Origin: Amylostereum areolatum
Taxonomy: Eukaryota > Basidiomycota > Agaricomycetes > Russulales > Stereaceae
Direction: 5' to 3'
NCBI GenBank assembly: GCA_012932865.1
Contig: SAXG01000005.1
Coordinates: forward strand, 980,755-1,044,754
Length of the DNA stretch: 64,000 nt
The position numbers and the translations under genes were made by a program. The notes beneath the pieces are model-generated. The model worked only from the letters and a program-made list of their open reading frames with translations. It was not told the origin of the DNA and made no database searches. Positions 1 through 11,860 of the stretch are shown here, in pieces (position 1 is the stretch's first letter; each line of letters begins with the position of its first letter).

Positions 1-2515
1 AGTACTCTGGTGCCCCCACAGAAGGCCAGACGTACGAATACGCCAAGACGATCGTCGACCTCATCACTCGCGGCAAGCCTCATCCCGAGGGCAAGATTCT
101 CATCATCGGCGGTGGTATTGCCAACTTCACGAACGTCGCCGCCACCTTCAAGGGTATCATCCGCGCCCTCAAGGAATACAAGGCGCCTCTGATCAACCAC
201 AAGGTCCGCATCTACGTGCGCCGTGGTGGTCCCAACTACCAAGAAGGCCTCAAGGCCATGCGCCTTCTCGGCGAGTCGCTTGGTGTCCCCATCAAGGTGT
301 ACGGTCCCGAGACCCACATCACTGAGATTGTTCCCCTCGCCCTTGGTATCAAACGTGAGACCAAGTCGACCGCACCGTCCATCCCTCCCTCTTCCCCTCC
401 CTCTCCACCTCCAAATGCGTCCGTTACCGAGACTTCCGGCGTCGGTACCGTCCACGCTGACGGCCAGCGCACCCAAGCCGAAGACCAGATCGTGCGTTTC
501 GACACCACCGCCAGCCACGCGCAACGCCCGTCGTACCGTCCCTTCGACGCCTCGACGCGTTCGTTCGTGTACGGTCTCCAGCCCCGTGCCATCCAGGGTA
601 TGCTCGACTTCGACTACTCTTGTGGTCGCCAGGTTCCCTCCGTGGCCGCCATGATCTACCCCTTCGGTGGCCACCACATCCAAAAGTTCTACTGGGGAAC
701 CAAGGAGACCCTTCTCCCGGTGTACACCTCCGTCGAAGACGCCGTCAAGAAGCACGCCGACGTTGACGTCGTTGTCAACTTCGCCTCCTCTCGCTCCGTC
801 TACTCCAGCACCCTTGAGATCCTCTCCTTCACCCAGATCAAGTCGATCGCTATCATCGCCGAGGGTGTTCCCGAGCGCCACGCTCGCGAGATTCTTCACC
901 TGGCGCAGAGCAAGGGCGTCCTCATCATCGGCCCCGCCACCGTCGGTGGTGTCAAGCCCGGTTGCTTCAAGATCGGCAACTCGGGAGGTATGATGGACAA
1001 CATCATCGCGTCGAAGCTCTACCGCCCCGGCTCTGTTGGCTACGTTTCCAAGTCCGGAGGCATGTCCAACGAGCTGAACAACATGCTCTCGCTGTTCACC
1101 AACGGCACCTACGAGGGCATCGCCATCGGCGGTGACCGCTACCCCGGCTCGACTTTCATCGACCACCTGCTCCGTTACGAGCAAGACCCCGAGTGCAAGA
1201 TGCTCGTCCTGCTCGGCGAGGTCGGCGGCATCGAGGAGTACCGCGTCATCGAGGCGGTCAAGAAGGGCATCATCAAGAAGCCCATCGTCGCCTGGGCCAT
1301 CGGGACCTGCGCGAAGATGTTCGCGACCGAGGTGCAGTTCGGGCACGCGGGCTCGATGGCGAACTCGAACATGGAGACCGCGGACGCGAAGAACGAGGCG
1401 ATGCGCGCCGCGGGGTTCATCGTGCCGGAGACGTTCGAGGACCTGCCCGAGGTGCTGAAGGAGACGTACGACGGTCTCGTCGCGAAGGGCGTCATCAAGC
1501 CCCAGCCCGAGCGCGACCCGCCCGTCATCCCGATGGACTACAAGTGGGCGCAGGAGCTCGGCCTCATCCGCAAGCCCGCCGCGTTCATCTCGACCATCTC
1601 CGACGAGCGTGGTCAGGAGCTGCTGTACGCCGGCATGCGCATCTCGGACGTGTTCAAGGAGGACATCGGGCTCGGCGGTGTCGTCAGTTTGCTGTGGTTC
1701 AAGCGTCGTCTGCCCCAGTGGGCGACGAAGTTCATCGAGATGGTCCTCATGCTCACCGCCGACCACGGTCCCGCCGTGTCTGGGTACGGTTGTTTCTATA
1801 CGATGATCCGTGCCGTGGACTTAATTTTTTTTCGTGTTTTTCCAGTGCGATGAACACCATCGTGGCGACGCGTGCGGGCAAGGACCTCATCTCCTCGCTC
1901 GCGTCTGGTCTCCTCACCATCGGTAGCCGCTTCGGTGGCGCTCTTGACGAGGCGGCGTCTATGTTCTCGGGTGCCCGCGACACCGGCCTCACGCCTCGCG
2001 AGTTCGTCGACCAGTCGAGGAAGGCGAACAAGCTCAGTAAGTAGTCGTCGTTGCGCACCCTTCCCGATGGACTGACGGCTCCCTTCTCTCCCAAAGTCTC
2101 CGGTATCGGCCACAAGATCAAGAGCGTGAACAACCCCGATCTCCGCGTCGAGCTCGTGAAGGAGTACGTGATGAAGAACTTCCCGTCGCACTCGCTGCTC
2201 GACTACGCGCTCGCGGTCGAGAAGGTGACCACGTCGAAGAAGGACACGCTCATCCTGAACGTCGACGGCTGCATCGCCGTCTGCTTCGTCGACCTCCTCC
2301 GCGACTCGGGCGCGTTCACCCCCGAGGAGGCGGAGGAGTACATCCGCATCGGCACCCTCAACGGGCTCTTCGTCCTCGGGCGGTCGATCGGGTTCATCGG
2401 GCACCACCTCGACCAGAAGCGTCTGCGCGCGCCGCTCTACCGCCATCCTGCGGACGACATCTTCATCAACATGGCGGATGTGTCGCAGCCGCGCGTGCTG
2501 GGGCGCATGGCGTGA
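1..2515 (+). CDS. ACLY: ATP-citrate synthase (ATP-citrate lyase), 3' part
   Basis: This enzyme makes cytosolic acetyl-CoA and oxaloacetate from citrate, CoA and ATP, feeding fatty acid and sterol synthesis. The window opens inside the gene; the frame begins at base 3 and the N-terminal third lies outside. Three exons are visible: 1-1783, 1846-2036 and 2097-2515, with introns of 62 and 60 bases, giving 796 residues. The CoA-ligase-like part contains [10 protein letters not shown], the GPATVGG and KPGCFKIGN loops, and EVQFGHAG with the phosphorylated histidine. It is followed by the citrate-synthase-like lyase part, with [13 protein letters not shown] and [18 protein letters not shown] near the end. 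Both halves lie in one polypeptide, as in animals and basidiomycetes, whereas ascomycetes and plants use two genes. Identification is very secure; both splice sites restore the conserved reading exactly. Confidence 0.96.
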
Positions 2516-2828
2516 GGGGCGTTGGAGGACGATGGCGGCGGCGGCGGAAGACGTACTATAAAATCTGCATCTACTCACTCATACATATATAGATAGGCAC
2601 TCATGTTTTGTTACTCTGCTCTGTTGTGCAACGACTTTTCTCTCTCTCTCGCTTTCATCCGTGTTGTGAGGATACCTTTTGACGAGTGATTGAGCTGAGA
2701 TTGACCGTTTGAATCTGGTCCAAGGGCGCAGGCAAGGACTCGAGCGGAGCGTCAGCGGTGCGAAAAATGGCAGGTGTACTAAATAGTCTCATGGGGAGTA
2801 TGAAAACCAATCGAGGCAGTTATTTTCG

Positions 2829-2913
2829 GTCCCTGTCGATTAGTGGTTAAATCATCACGTTGTGGTTACTCATCAGATCCGTGAAGCCGGGAGCTCGAAT
2901 CTCCTCTGGGACA
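2829..2913 (+). tRNA. tRNA-His (anticodon GTG) with a 13-base intron
   Basis: The 85 bases fold into a full cloverleaf. The acceptor stem is GTCCCTG with CTGGGAC (one T-T mismatch). The D stem is GATT with AATC. The anticodon stem is TCACG with CGTGA, and the T stem is GGGAG with CTCCT, closed by the loop CTCGAAT. The discriminator base is A. The anticodon loop is 20 bases long; taking a 13-base intron (2866-2878) from the canonical place after base 37 leaves TTGTGGC, with anticodon GTG at 2862-2864. A run of seven T follows 21 bases downstream. The assignment to histidine rests on the anticodon alone. Base 54 is C instead of the usual T, so the B box is not ideal, and a decayed tRNA copy is possible. 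Confidence 0.75.
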
Positions 2914-2933
2914 CTGCATTACTGTTGACGAAG

Positions 2934-2940
2934 TTTTTTT
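2934..2940 (+). terminator. RNA polymerase III terminator (T7)
   Basis: A run of seven T lies just downstream of the tRNA-His gene, the expected place and form for a pol III stop. Confidence 0.6.
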
Positions 2941-3315
2941 CTTGTCATTTTTCGGAGTCTCAGACCGGGTCCGGGTTTTGTGATTTAAATTTTGTTTCAA
3001 AGTCTAAAGATGTTTTATTATGATAATTGATTAGGTCACTAATAGGTGCTCACTGCTCCTGTCAAACTACAAAGTAGTGACGTTCTGCTAGTCTCGGTTT
3101 TTTTAGGGGTTTTTTCAGGGGTATTGTGCGCGGTGTCATACAGTTTCTCGTCATCCCATATAACCTCCTCCTCTGTGATCATCCCCTGCACAACTCCCTC
3201 CCTCACGTCTGGGAACGAGACTAACGTTCTGCATGTATGAAGGCCCTCTAGGGTACGTGTTAACTAAGGAGATGAAGGAGCCTCGAGTAATGGCCCACTA
3301 CGGCGGTAATTTAAC
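2941..3315. other. Intergenic, AT-rich, no gene seen
   Basis: Between the tRNA and the end of the first DUF6533 gene there is no frame with conserved features. The stretch probably holds only the 3' flank of that gene, which is on the minus strand. Confidence 0.5.
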
Positions 3316-4970
3316 TCATCTACCACCCATCTCTATCCATGTCGTCGTCGGCGCTCTGCGCCGCTCCGGTAAGACCGTCGCGCTGACCTGCGGCGTGGAC
3401 GGCACGGGGATGGATCGCATGTCTGACAACCCCACGAAGGTTTTGTGAAGGTTGAGCATGAGGCGGGACATCAGGGTAATGGAAATGCTGCGGGAGGGCA
3501 GGGGTTGGGAGTTCGGTTAGGACTGCGTCGGAACGGGAAACGGACCAGCTCGCGAAGGTCGAGAGGACGCCTTTCAGTTCCGGCTTCAAACGTTCGACGA
3601 GACGCCCCGGGCGTGAGTGGTGGGAATCAGGGCCGTTGAAAGCTCGAGGAGACGTACCGGTGCGAGCTGGAAGGTGAAGCAAGGTGAGATGGATGAAGTG
3701 ATCCGGTGAGCGGCCTTCACGTACATAGAACGTGAGGATGTTGGTAATGTTCGCCAAGGTCATCACCATGAAGTATACGGCCCCTGCGTCCACCGTGCTC
3801 CTCTCAGCGGCGATAAAAGTAAACGAAGCGACGTGCGTACCGTCTCGGAAGAGAAGATTGGCGAGGCCTCCGCCCATCAGAGAGAAACCGCATCCGTCGG
3901 CACTTCTGCAGCGAGTGTCGTAGGTTCGATGCACCGTGAGCCCGAAGATGAGAAGGTCGAAGATGGCCTGAGCCTCCCAAGAGACGGCGATGCCTGGCAT
4001 GAAGTGTCATCGTTCCGTGTACTGACCATGACGACGAAGGCGCATCGCCGCGGCGCACTCACGTATACCCCTGTCCCCCCACTAGCGTCAGTCTGATATA
4101 TACAAACGACGGAAGAATGAACGCACGTTTCGTAGGTTATGGCTGTATGGCATCCTTGGACATTTGGTATGACGCTGCTGTGTTGGCCGACTAGAGACCA
4201 CTGAGACGGACACGTAAGAGGGGGTGACATGGAGGGAGGGGAAGAGCTACACACGCAAGAGACTCCGACGAGGGTGAATCCCACGCCGGAGACGAGAATG
4301 ATGATGCGTCGAGAATTATCGTATAGGGCCACGATGCGGATCCCAAGGAGAACTGTTGACGTTCACGGGTCGTAAAAAGACGGACCACGGCGAGGGCATG
4401 AAGGGAACGTACACGATACGACGACCTGATTTGACACCAGGACAAGCTGGCGTGCAAGCGCATATATTCTGCAGCTGGAACACACCGTGACACGCGCTCG
4501 TTGGGAGAATGGTGGACAAAATGACGGGTCGGCCTCACCTCTGTTGGGAGGAGCGCGTGCGTCAGTCGTAGATAAATTTCGAGATCGACGGCGAACAAGA
4601 ACACCCCTTTTCTGACGAAGACCCCAGGTCGGTAAAGCTGAATATCACGACGACAATGTTGCAGAGGAATGGCGGGTATCGGTTGAGAAAGAAGTAGAAC
4701 GCCGCGCGTGTCCGGGCGCGAAACCATATCTTGGAGATTTCGACGGGGAGCGTTAGAAGATGATCTTCGTACAAAATGGCTGCAAGCGCGCGGACAGAGT
4801 GAGGGCATCGTCAAGCGATCGTAGGACTCCGAGCAGAGTCTAACAAGCATACTTAAAGCGACAATTTCGAGGTAGTTGTGAATCTGTCTTGTGAAAAGGA
4901 GTAACTGTGAGCGAAGGGACTCGGCAGAGCAAAAAACTCGGCAAGCTTACACGGCATAGACAGTGTGCAT
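3316..4970 (-). CDS. DUF6533-type seven-helix membrane protein, copy 1
   Basis: An intron-rich gene read right to left. Exon 1 probably begins at 4970 with MHTVYAV; an in-frame ATG at 5045 is an alternative. It is followed by IHNYLEIVAL, an intron, then TILYEDHLLTLPVEISKIW, the family's first-helix signature, and the helix 2 stretch FYFFLNRYPPFLCNIVVV. Helices in the middle include the region around 4190-4330. Near the C-terminus are SWEAQAIFDLLIFGLTVHRT and YFMVMTLANITNILTFYV, then TFASWSV, an intron, and ITLMSRLMLNLHKTF, ending at 3316 with a short basic tail. These proteins are abundant in Agaricomycetes and have no known function. Middle exon borders were not all resolved. The neighbours downstream are two paralogues on the same strand. 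Confidence 0.75.
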
Positions 4971-5826
4971 GAAAACTAGTTGAGCATCTAAATATGTCTT
5001 GCTGGGAGGAAAAATCGGCAGGACAGTCGAGGGTCCGTGGTACATATATCTGCGCCCAGCTTGTGACAAACCATCTTATGATGGTCAGTGTTCGCCTGGA
5101 TGGTGACGCGGTGACGCATCGTGAGGGGCGAATGATACGAAGGTGTAGATGAATTGGACTTGAGGTTTGCAACTGCATAGCAATTTCTTCCTCACCCTCG
5201 CTAACGTTTGACGCCACCACGCCTCCGTTGATCATTCTTGCACTGGAACAGGAAAATATGATTTTCGAATATGCATGCATGCCAATGAAACGAGATCAAG
5301 GTTCCAGTCTGACAAGCTAAGAGCGCCGAGCGATTCGACCTGATCGGGAGCTTGAGGTTACCATCTCTGGGACTGTGAGACTGTGCACACACCGTGGAAT
5401 GCCGTGACTTGCACCACACATGGGAGTCTGTCTAGGAGCCTGACTATCTTTTAAAGTCTCGAGGGAGTCGACGATAGACACAAGGACGAAGAACCTGCAC
5501 GATCAGCGACGCTGCGTCGCGCAAGTAAGTATGAATCGTGGTGAGAACAAAGTGTACGTGCTAATAGCAGTTTGCTAAATGAATTTGCTTGGTCGACCTA
5601 GGCCCTCGCACCTGACCTACTTCAAGAGGTGACAGTTCAAGGCACCGTGGAATGAACAAGGCAACATATTTGCCCAGGCTGTCGACCATTGGATAAAGCC
5701 TCATGCACGCGGTTCAAAAATGGATATACAGGATAATACACCAGGACAGTACAACAGGAACGACGGAAGACAAGTCTACAAGGAAATGTGAGTCGAGTTC
5801 ACCAGCAATGACAAGCAACAAACTGC
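4971..5826. other. Intergenic between DUF6533 copies 1 and 2
   Basis: It holds the presumed promoter of copy 1 and the 3' flank of copy 2. No conserved coding frame was recognised on either strand. Confidence 0.4.
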
Positions 5827-7666
5827 TCACCACTTCGAACGCGCCCAAGATAATCGCGACGCTGCATCCACACGCGCAAAGTCCATGTTTTCCAGCTCAA
5901 CGTCTCCAGAAATCACTTGTCCAGATCTCATCGATCTCCTCGTCTGAGGCCGTGCTGCCAGAGCTGGCGGGAGAATGGTGTCACAATCTGGTCGCGTTCC
6001 CCATGTCTCGATGTTCCGCGTGTCTTCGTCCCCCGATTCCGAGTGCGAATTGAATTCCGACGCGAACATCATATGAATGGAGACGACGCCCGAAGTGCCG
6101 GCGAATGCCCTGTGCGAGGACGCGGCCTCGTGTAAGTTGAGCATGAGGCGGGACATCATTGTTATAGAGATACTATCAGGGAAGAGTGTCGGTTTGAGCT
6201 GACCGCGGACAGTGGAACGTAGATACGTACCAGCTAGCAAATGTTGACAAGACGCCTTTGAGCGCAGGCTTCCGAGAAACGTCAAAATCTCGAAAAGCAC
6301 TTGAATTTTGGGAACGTACCGATGCGAACTGGAATGATCGGCAAAAGGGTCAGTATGTGCAGACGAGTGCGAGAAAGAAACGTACATAAAATGTAAGGAT
6401 GTTGCTGATGTTGGCCAACGCCATGACGCTATTCGATCGCACATGAAGTCGAAGCATGAGTCTGGATGGAATGAAAGACATACATAAAGTATATAGCACC
6501 TGTTAGAGGGGATTGCGCTGGTGAGCACGGGAGCGGGGGAGGAAACAGCGCCAGCTTGGTACGCACCGTCTCGGAACATCAGGTCAACCAGACCGAGCCC
6601 CCCGCTCGGCGTGCGCAACCTGCGCCGACGACAATTGTCGAATTGTGATCGAAGGGTGCGGTGTATGGTAAGACCGAAGATAAGGAGGTCGAAAGCTGCC
6701 TGTGCTTCCCATGCAACGGCAACATCTAAGCATATATCCACAATCGTGAGTTGCTGGTCACTGATGCGCATTGCGCGGGAGCAACTCACGTATTCCTCTG
6801 TCAGGATAAGTCAGAAGAAGGGATGGTGGGATAGGTGAGATTATCCACGTACGTTTCCAATGTCATAGATATGTGGCAACCGATGACATCGTGAATAACG
6901 GAGCTGTGCTGTCCGACCAAAGACCACTACAAAACAGCGTCAGACAGGGCACGGTGTGGAAGGTGAAAGTACGTACACAAGCGAGACCGAATAGGGCTAC
7001 GCCAAATGTCGCAACGATAATGTTAACGCGTCGCGAGTGGTTGTACAGCGCGATTATCCTCAACGCCAGCAGGACTATATATGCGTCAAAAGAAGCTGCA
7101 TAAAGGAGAAGAACGGCCTCGTACTCGAAACTACAACTTGATTGCACAGGAGCAGAAGTTGACGGGCGAGACCGTAGTCCATACAACTGTCCACAGGGTT
7201 AGAACAAGGATTTCCGTTTGAAAAGGCGGCTTGCCTCTGAGATACGCGTATGCGACCGTCAGCTCGAGCAGTCACAACGGGAGTTGAGCACGCACCTGCT
7301 CACTCGAAGCCAGATTCGTGAAACTGAAGGCGGAGACCGCGATGTAGCCGAAGAAAGGAACGTAGCGATTAAGGAAGAAAAGGAAGGCGGGACGTGAACG
7401 AGAGCCAAAGCGGGGCCATATCCTGGATATTTCATTCGGAAGGGTGATAATGTGGTCATAATACAGAACGACTGTCGAGGACCTGGACGTTAGATTTCGA
7501 AGAAGAGGACAGGGCCTGAAGCTGAAGTACTGACCGAGAGCCATGACCTCAAGGTAGCCGTGGATCTCTCTTTCCTCCCGATCGAGCAGATGAGCAAAAG
7601 AAAAAAAAGGTCAGAGCGAAGCAAGGAGTGAACTCACACGGCTCTGCCGTCGCTTGGGGCGGTCAT
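5827..7666 (-). CDS. DUF6533-type seven-helix membrane protein, copy 2
   Basis: Start at 7666: MTAPSDGRAV, an intron, then EIHGYLEVMAL, a second intron, and VVLYYDHIITLPNEISRIW. The two-helix exon contains LFFLNRYVPFFGYIAVSAFSF. Later segments are LLLYAASFDAYIVLLALRIIALY, WSLVGQHS-like residues near 6900, VAVAWEAQAAFDLLIFGLTI and a DLMFRDG element. The last exon starts with ITMMSRLMLNLHEAA and carries a tail of about 100 residues, rich in charged and serine residues, which probably lies in the cytosol. The order of segments matches copies 1 and 3, so all three arose by tandem duplication. Function is unknown. The start is supported by the matching exon 1 phase in all three copies. Confidence 0.78.
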
Positions 7667-8136
7667 GACCGCTCTCTAGGAGAACGTGGGGCGGGGGGGA
7701 AGTGCATTGGGCGGGAAACGGGAAGAGATCAGGTCCTGCTATATAAGTTGAGGGGGTGACCAATATGAAATGCGAGCATATGTGTCTTCTTTTGCCTCGC
7801 TTGAGTGATAGGGCGGGAAAATGAGGGCGGAGTCGCGAACGGGGTTTAGGTTACAGGTGCATGCGGTGCGGGGAAGGTCAACGATCGCTGCGACTTTCGT
7901 CGCCTCAATTCAGGCCTGCCACAAGAGTTTCCGCTTCCCACGAGCTGTTCTATCTGCACGCGCTCTCGCCGCGCCGTCGCACGATGCTCGCTCAAACGAT
8001 AAAGCGAGCGTGTCATTTAGGATACAGTTCCAGGATATCGGTGTACAGATCAACATACATGAGGTCCAAGTAACAGTAAGAGTACAACAAACTACGGTCA
8101 CACCTCGGCAACGACGCCGTATCCATGGAGCAATCC
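7667..8136. other. Intergenic between DUF6533 copies 2 and 3
   Basis: Promoter region of copy 2 and 3' flank of copy 3. A tatataag element lies at about 7740. No coding frame with recognisable features was found. Confidence 0.35.
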
Positions 8137-9979
8137 CTACACCTCCCCTCTCGCCATTCCGATATCTGCCTGACTCGTCGCACATTCCAAGGGATCGCTG
8201 CTTCTCCCCGGTTCTGTTCCCTCGGTAGCTTCTGAGTCCTCCGGCTCTCCCTGTTGCCGCCCCGTCCCTATCAGCTCGGGAGTCTCTTCGTCCACATCTT
8301 CCAACCCTCTTCCACGACGAAGTTCCGAATCGTAATCGCGCTCCAAGTCGAGCTTAGGTCCGGCGTCCAGACAGGTGGCAAACACCATGTCGTACGTGAG
8401 CGTGCCGGAAGAGTCTGCGGTGGACGAAGACGGTGTTGCAGCTTCGTACAGATTGAGCATGAGGCGTGACATCATGGTTATCGATACGCTGGTTGCGAAA
8501 GCGACAAGAAGCCCACAGAATCAGCCACGATGGAGCAAAAAGGAGGGAAAAGATGTCACCAGCTGGCGAATGTGGAAAGGACGCCTTTGAGAGCGGGCTG
8601 GATGGACCGAATCAGTTCGAAGACATTGTCATCTGAGCTAGCGGGAGACGGACGGATGCGAACTATAAACTAGACATAAACACAAGGGCTCGCATGAGAA
8701 AGGGAAGGAGAAGACGCACGTAGAACGTGATTATGTTGCTGAAGTTCGCCAAGGCCATCACACTGGGAAGAATGTCGCATAAAATCGTCCTGGCATGTGA
8801 TCATAACGGAACGGAGGTGGAGGGAGACTCACAAGAAGTAGATTGCGCCTGGATGCATGAAACCCGATGTAAATCATACGTGCCCGGGAGGGATTGAAGT
8901 GAAACTCACCATCACGATAGATCATGTCAATCAGAGCACTCCCCGACAATATCGCACCGCGCCCGTCAAGGCGGCGTGCTTGGAGGGTACGGTGAATAGT
9001 CAGCCCAAAGATGAGCACGTCGAACGCGGCCTGCGCCTCCCACGCCACCGCGATATCTGTTTGTAACGTTCGTTTCTGTCACGGGAAAGAAACGCATACA
9101 GCTCACGGATGCCCCTATGAGAAAGTAAAACGTCAGGATGAGCGTTGTGTATCATGGGGGGACGTACGTCTTTGAAGTCACAGATAGATGACATCCGACC
9201 ACGTCTGGGATGACAGTACTATGCTGGCCAATGAGGGACCACTGCAAGGAGAGTTCAGAAAGAAGATACGTACATATCAAGAGCGAAGTACTGACACATG
9301 CAACGCCAAGAAGAGTGAGGCCAGTGCCGATGACGAAAACCGTGACACGGAGAGTGTTTCGGTAGAGCGCTATGATACGCATAGCGAGCAGCACTGATTC
9401 GTCGGTCCCATAAGCATAAGGCGGAGGAAAGGAGTCGCAGAACGCACATGAAACGATGACTTGATTGAACAACAGCAGGATCTGCCGTGCGAACCCGTAC
9501 CTCCTACAGCTGGAGGCGGTACTGATGAATGAACTGACAAACAGCGATCAGAGGGAACCCTTCACCTCTAAGTAGTGCACCTTGTCAACTAGGAGGCCTT
9601 GATTGCGCTAAACGCAAAAAACGCACCTTCTCTCCGTCGGCGAGATTGGTGAAGCTGAAGACAGAGACAAGGATGTTGCCGAAGAAGGGGACATAGCGAT
9701 TGAGGAAGAACAGAAAGGAAGGACGGGAGACCGCACGGGGCCATAACCTTGAAGCTTCGACTGAAAACGTTATGAAGTGATCGTGGTAGAGGAATGCTAG
9801 ATATGCGCCACGGGGTGTCAGAGATTGTCGTTGTGGACAAAGGGGTGCTCACTGAGGGCGGCAACCTCAAGATACCCATGAATAAGGCTATGCAAGGGAA
9901 AGATCGTATGAGACGGACGCATGCGGCAAGTGAGTGAAAAGGGAGCATACGTTGCGCGGGAGTCCGCGACGGGGTCCAT
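8137..9979 (-). CDS. DUF6533-type seven-helix membrane protein, copy 3
   Basis: Start at 9979: MDPVADSRAT, an intron with donor gtatgc, then LIHGYLEVAAL, an intron, and TFLYHDHFITFSVEASRLW. Helix 2 is FLFFLNRYVPFFGNILVSVFSF, ending at ADGEK. Next come CRRYGFARQILLLFNQVIVSC, an exon containing LLAMRIIALYRNTLRVTVFV, WSLIGQHSTVIPDVVGC, IAVAWEAQAAFDVLIFGLTI and ALIDMIYRDG, then MALANFSNIITFY. The final exon starts at ITMMSRLMLNLYEAA and runs about 110 residues to the stop at 8137; its tail is acidic. This is the clearest member of the tandem trio and the best guide for the other two. Role unknown; a receptor or sensor role would be a guess. Confidence 0.8.
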
Positions 9980-10311
9980 GCAGCCCTACACGATGAAAAG
10001 ACAGGCAGGCGACGAGGCGAAGAGGAATCGGATAGAGCGAGAAGATATATGCGCTCAAGATAGACAGGCACGCGCAGGTTCTACTGAGGCATTGTTCCCT
10101 CCGTTTGACAGATTTTATCCAACGTTTTGACAGCTGGCCATGGCGCAATCATGGCTGAGAAAAGATTTCAAACCCGGTGCATATTGCAGTCTTGTGCGAA
10201 ATGCCTCCGGGGTGGTACACGACCCCACCTCCTCCACTGCAAATGTAATTCTCCAGGTTGAACGTTGGGTACTGCCAGTCGCTGCCAGTGAGCTGATCAC
10301 AAGTCCTTCGT
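9980..10311. other. Intergenic, promoter side of DUF6533 copy 3
   Basis: No supported gene. The short open frames seen here lack family features or plausible splice partners. Confidence 0.3.
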
Positions 10312-11037
10312 GTGGGTCATCGACGTTCAACGAGAACAAGTCCACATTACCGCATGGGTTTCTGCATCATGATGCATGATGGTTTGCTCAACCCTGTCGA
10401 GTCTCCGGACCTGAGGCCTGATTCGTTGGACCGCATGGTCGCTCACCTCGTTACTCGGACTCCCCATCGACTCCACCATGATTTGATGAATGTAGTTCAT
10501 CGGTACGATGATTGCTTGACAGTCGTTGGAAGGACCCCACGCGGACTCCGGAGATGGAGAAGTCGAACAGTGGACAGCGGGTGGGGTTTAGAGCACATCG
10601 GTGCACGTGACATTCTGTCTCATGACCCTACCTTGGGGTTAGGGCTTCGCTCGTCATCGACTCGTCGCGACAGTTTTCCTACTGAATCCTTGGGCGATGA
10701 ACTAGAATTTTTGGGAGCTAAACGTACCAAACTTTCACAACCCAGGTCATTCGCGTCATGTATGGTGCAGATACAGAAATATATCGGCCAGAGCACGGAA
10801 CTTCAGGCCTTCAGGAACGGGCTATCATCGATTTGGGGCACTGATGCCACCAGTCAAGCGCGCGCGATGGGCCGTTATGGCCGTTTGCTCTACTCATACT
10901 GTGCTGGATGTACCACGGTGTTATGCTGCATTTCCTTGCTGAGCAGCATGACTCGGAATCCATGTAGTCGACGCCCGGACTCCATGAAAGACGAGGGGTG
11001 GAGTTGGTACAACTGTTGGCGAGCGCTGAGCGAATAA
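10312..11037 (+). CDS. Hypothetical open frame, 241 residues
   Basis: An uninterrupted frame of 241 residues from the ATG to TAA, not recognised. It contains a fairly ordinary mix of residues, including EFLGAKRTKL and QKYIGQSTELQAFRNGL, with no signal peptide or clear membrane helix. It ends 150 bases before cyclophilin on the same strand, so part of it would overlap that gene's promoter. A single-exon gene of this size is plausible, but chance openness is equally possible. Confidence 0.22.
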   Translation: MGHRRSTRTSPHYRMGFCIMMHDGLLNPVESPDLRPDSLDRMVAHLVTRTPHRLHHDLMNVVHRYDDCLTVVGRTPRGLRRWRSRTVDSGWGLEHIGARDILSHDPTLGLGLRSSSTRRDSFPTESLGDELEFLGAKRTKLSQPRSFASCMVQIQKYIGQSTELQAFRNGLSSIWGTDATSQARAMGRYGRLLYSYCAGCTTVLCCISLLSSMTRNPCSRRPDSMKDEGWSWYNCWRALSE

Positions 11038-11189
11038 CATTGGAGGAGCTGATCTGACCGGATAGATAATCTCCGATCGGCAGCCGCCGAGGCCATTCTT
11101 AAAGTCTCGATGATCACGCTTTCTTTCGCATCCCCACCACTCCCTCTTATTTCACCCCAGTCAATCCACTCTCTTGACTGCAAGGAATC

Positions 11190-11860
11190 ATGTCTAACGT
11201 TTTCGTGAGTCGCCCGCGCACGATTCTCCCGTTAGCCACCTTCTGATCGGGCCGTATACCCAGTTCGACATCTCCATCAACGACGCTCCTAAGGGTCGCA
11301 TCGTCTTCAGGCTCTTCGACGACGTCGTCCCGAACACCGCCAGAAACTTCCGCGAGCTCGCCACTGGCCAGCATGGCTTCGGTTACCAGGGCTCCTCCTT
11401 CCACCGTGTCATCCCCCAGTTCATGCTCCAAGGTGGTGACTTCACCAAGGGCAACGGCACCGGTGGCAAGTCCATCTACGGCGAGAAGTTCGCTGGTACG
11501 TGTTCTCTGCACCGCTTTTTTCATATCGAGACATCAGCTGACGCCGCGGTGTCTATTCTCTTTTTCAAGACGAGAACTTCCAGCTGAAGCACACCAAGCC
11601 CGGCCTTCTCTCCATGGCTAACGCCGGCAAAAACACCAACGGCTCTCAGTTCTTCATCACCACTGTCGTCACCAGCTGGCTCGATGGAAAGCACGTCGTT
11701 TTCGGTGCGTTGCTTCACAGTCACCGCGTCGCTCCCCACTCATTCTCGTGTAGGTGAGGTCGTTGAGGGTTACGACCTCGTTCAGGCGATCGAGAAGCTC
11801 GGCACTCAGAGCGGATCCCCCAAGGCGAAGGTCACCATCGCCCAGTCGGGCGTCGTCTAA
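11190..11860 (+). CDS. CPR1: Cyclophilin A, peptidyl-prolyl cis-trans isomerase
   Basis: Cytosolic proline isomerase that assists folding and is the target of cyclosporin A. Four exons: 11190-11204, 11264-11495, 11570-11704 and 11754-11860, giving 162 residues, the standard size for the single-domain family. The catalytic arginine lies in [15 protein letters not shown]. The substrate pocket is seen in [16 protein letters not shown], and [11 protein letters not shown] supplies the tryptophan that binds cyclosporin. The tiny first exon encodes only MSNVF, a common layout in basidiomycete cyclophilins. There is no targeting extension, so the protein should be cytosolic or nuclear. All splice joints restore the family sequence without gaps. 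Confidence 0.97.

Noticed and set aside
216..592. Overlapping long frames on both strands inside ATP-citrate lyase
   Set aside because: They are GC-rich shadows of the real frame and encode Arg/Ser/Pro-biased products without homology.
1796..2578. 260-residue minus-strand frame over the end of ATP-citrate lyase
   Set aside because: Antisense shadow of conserved exons; its composition is explained by the codon bias of the plus-strand gene.
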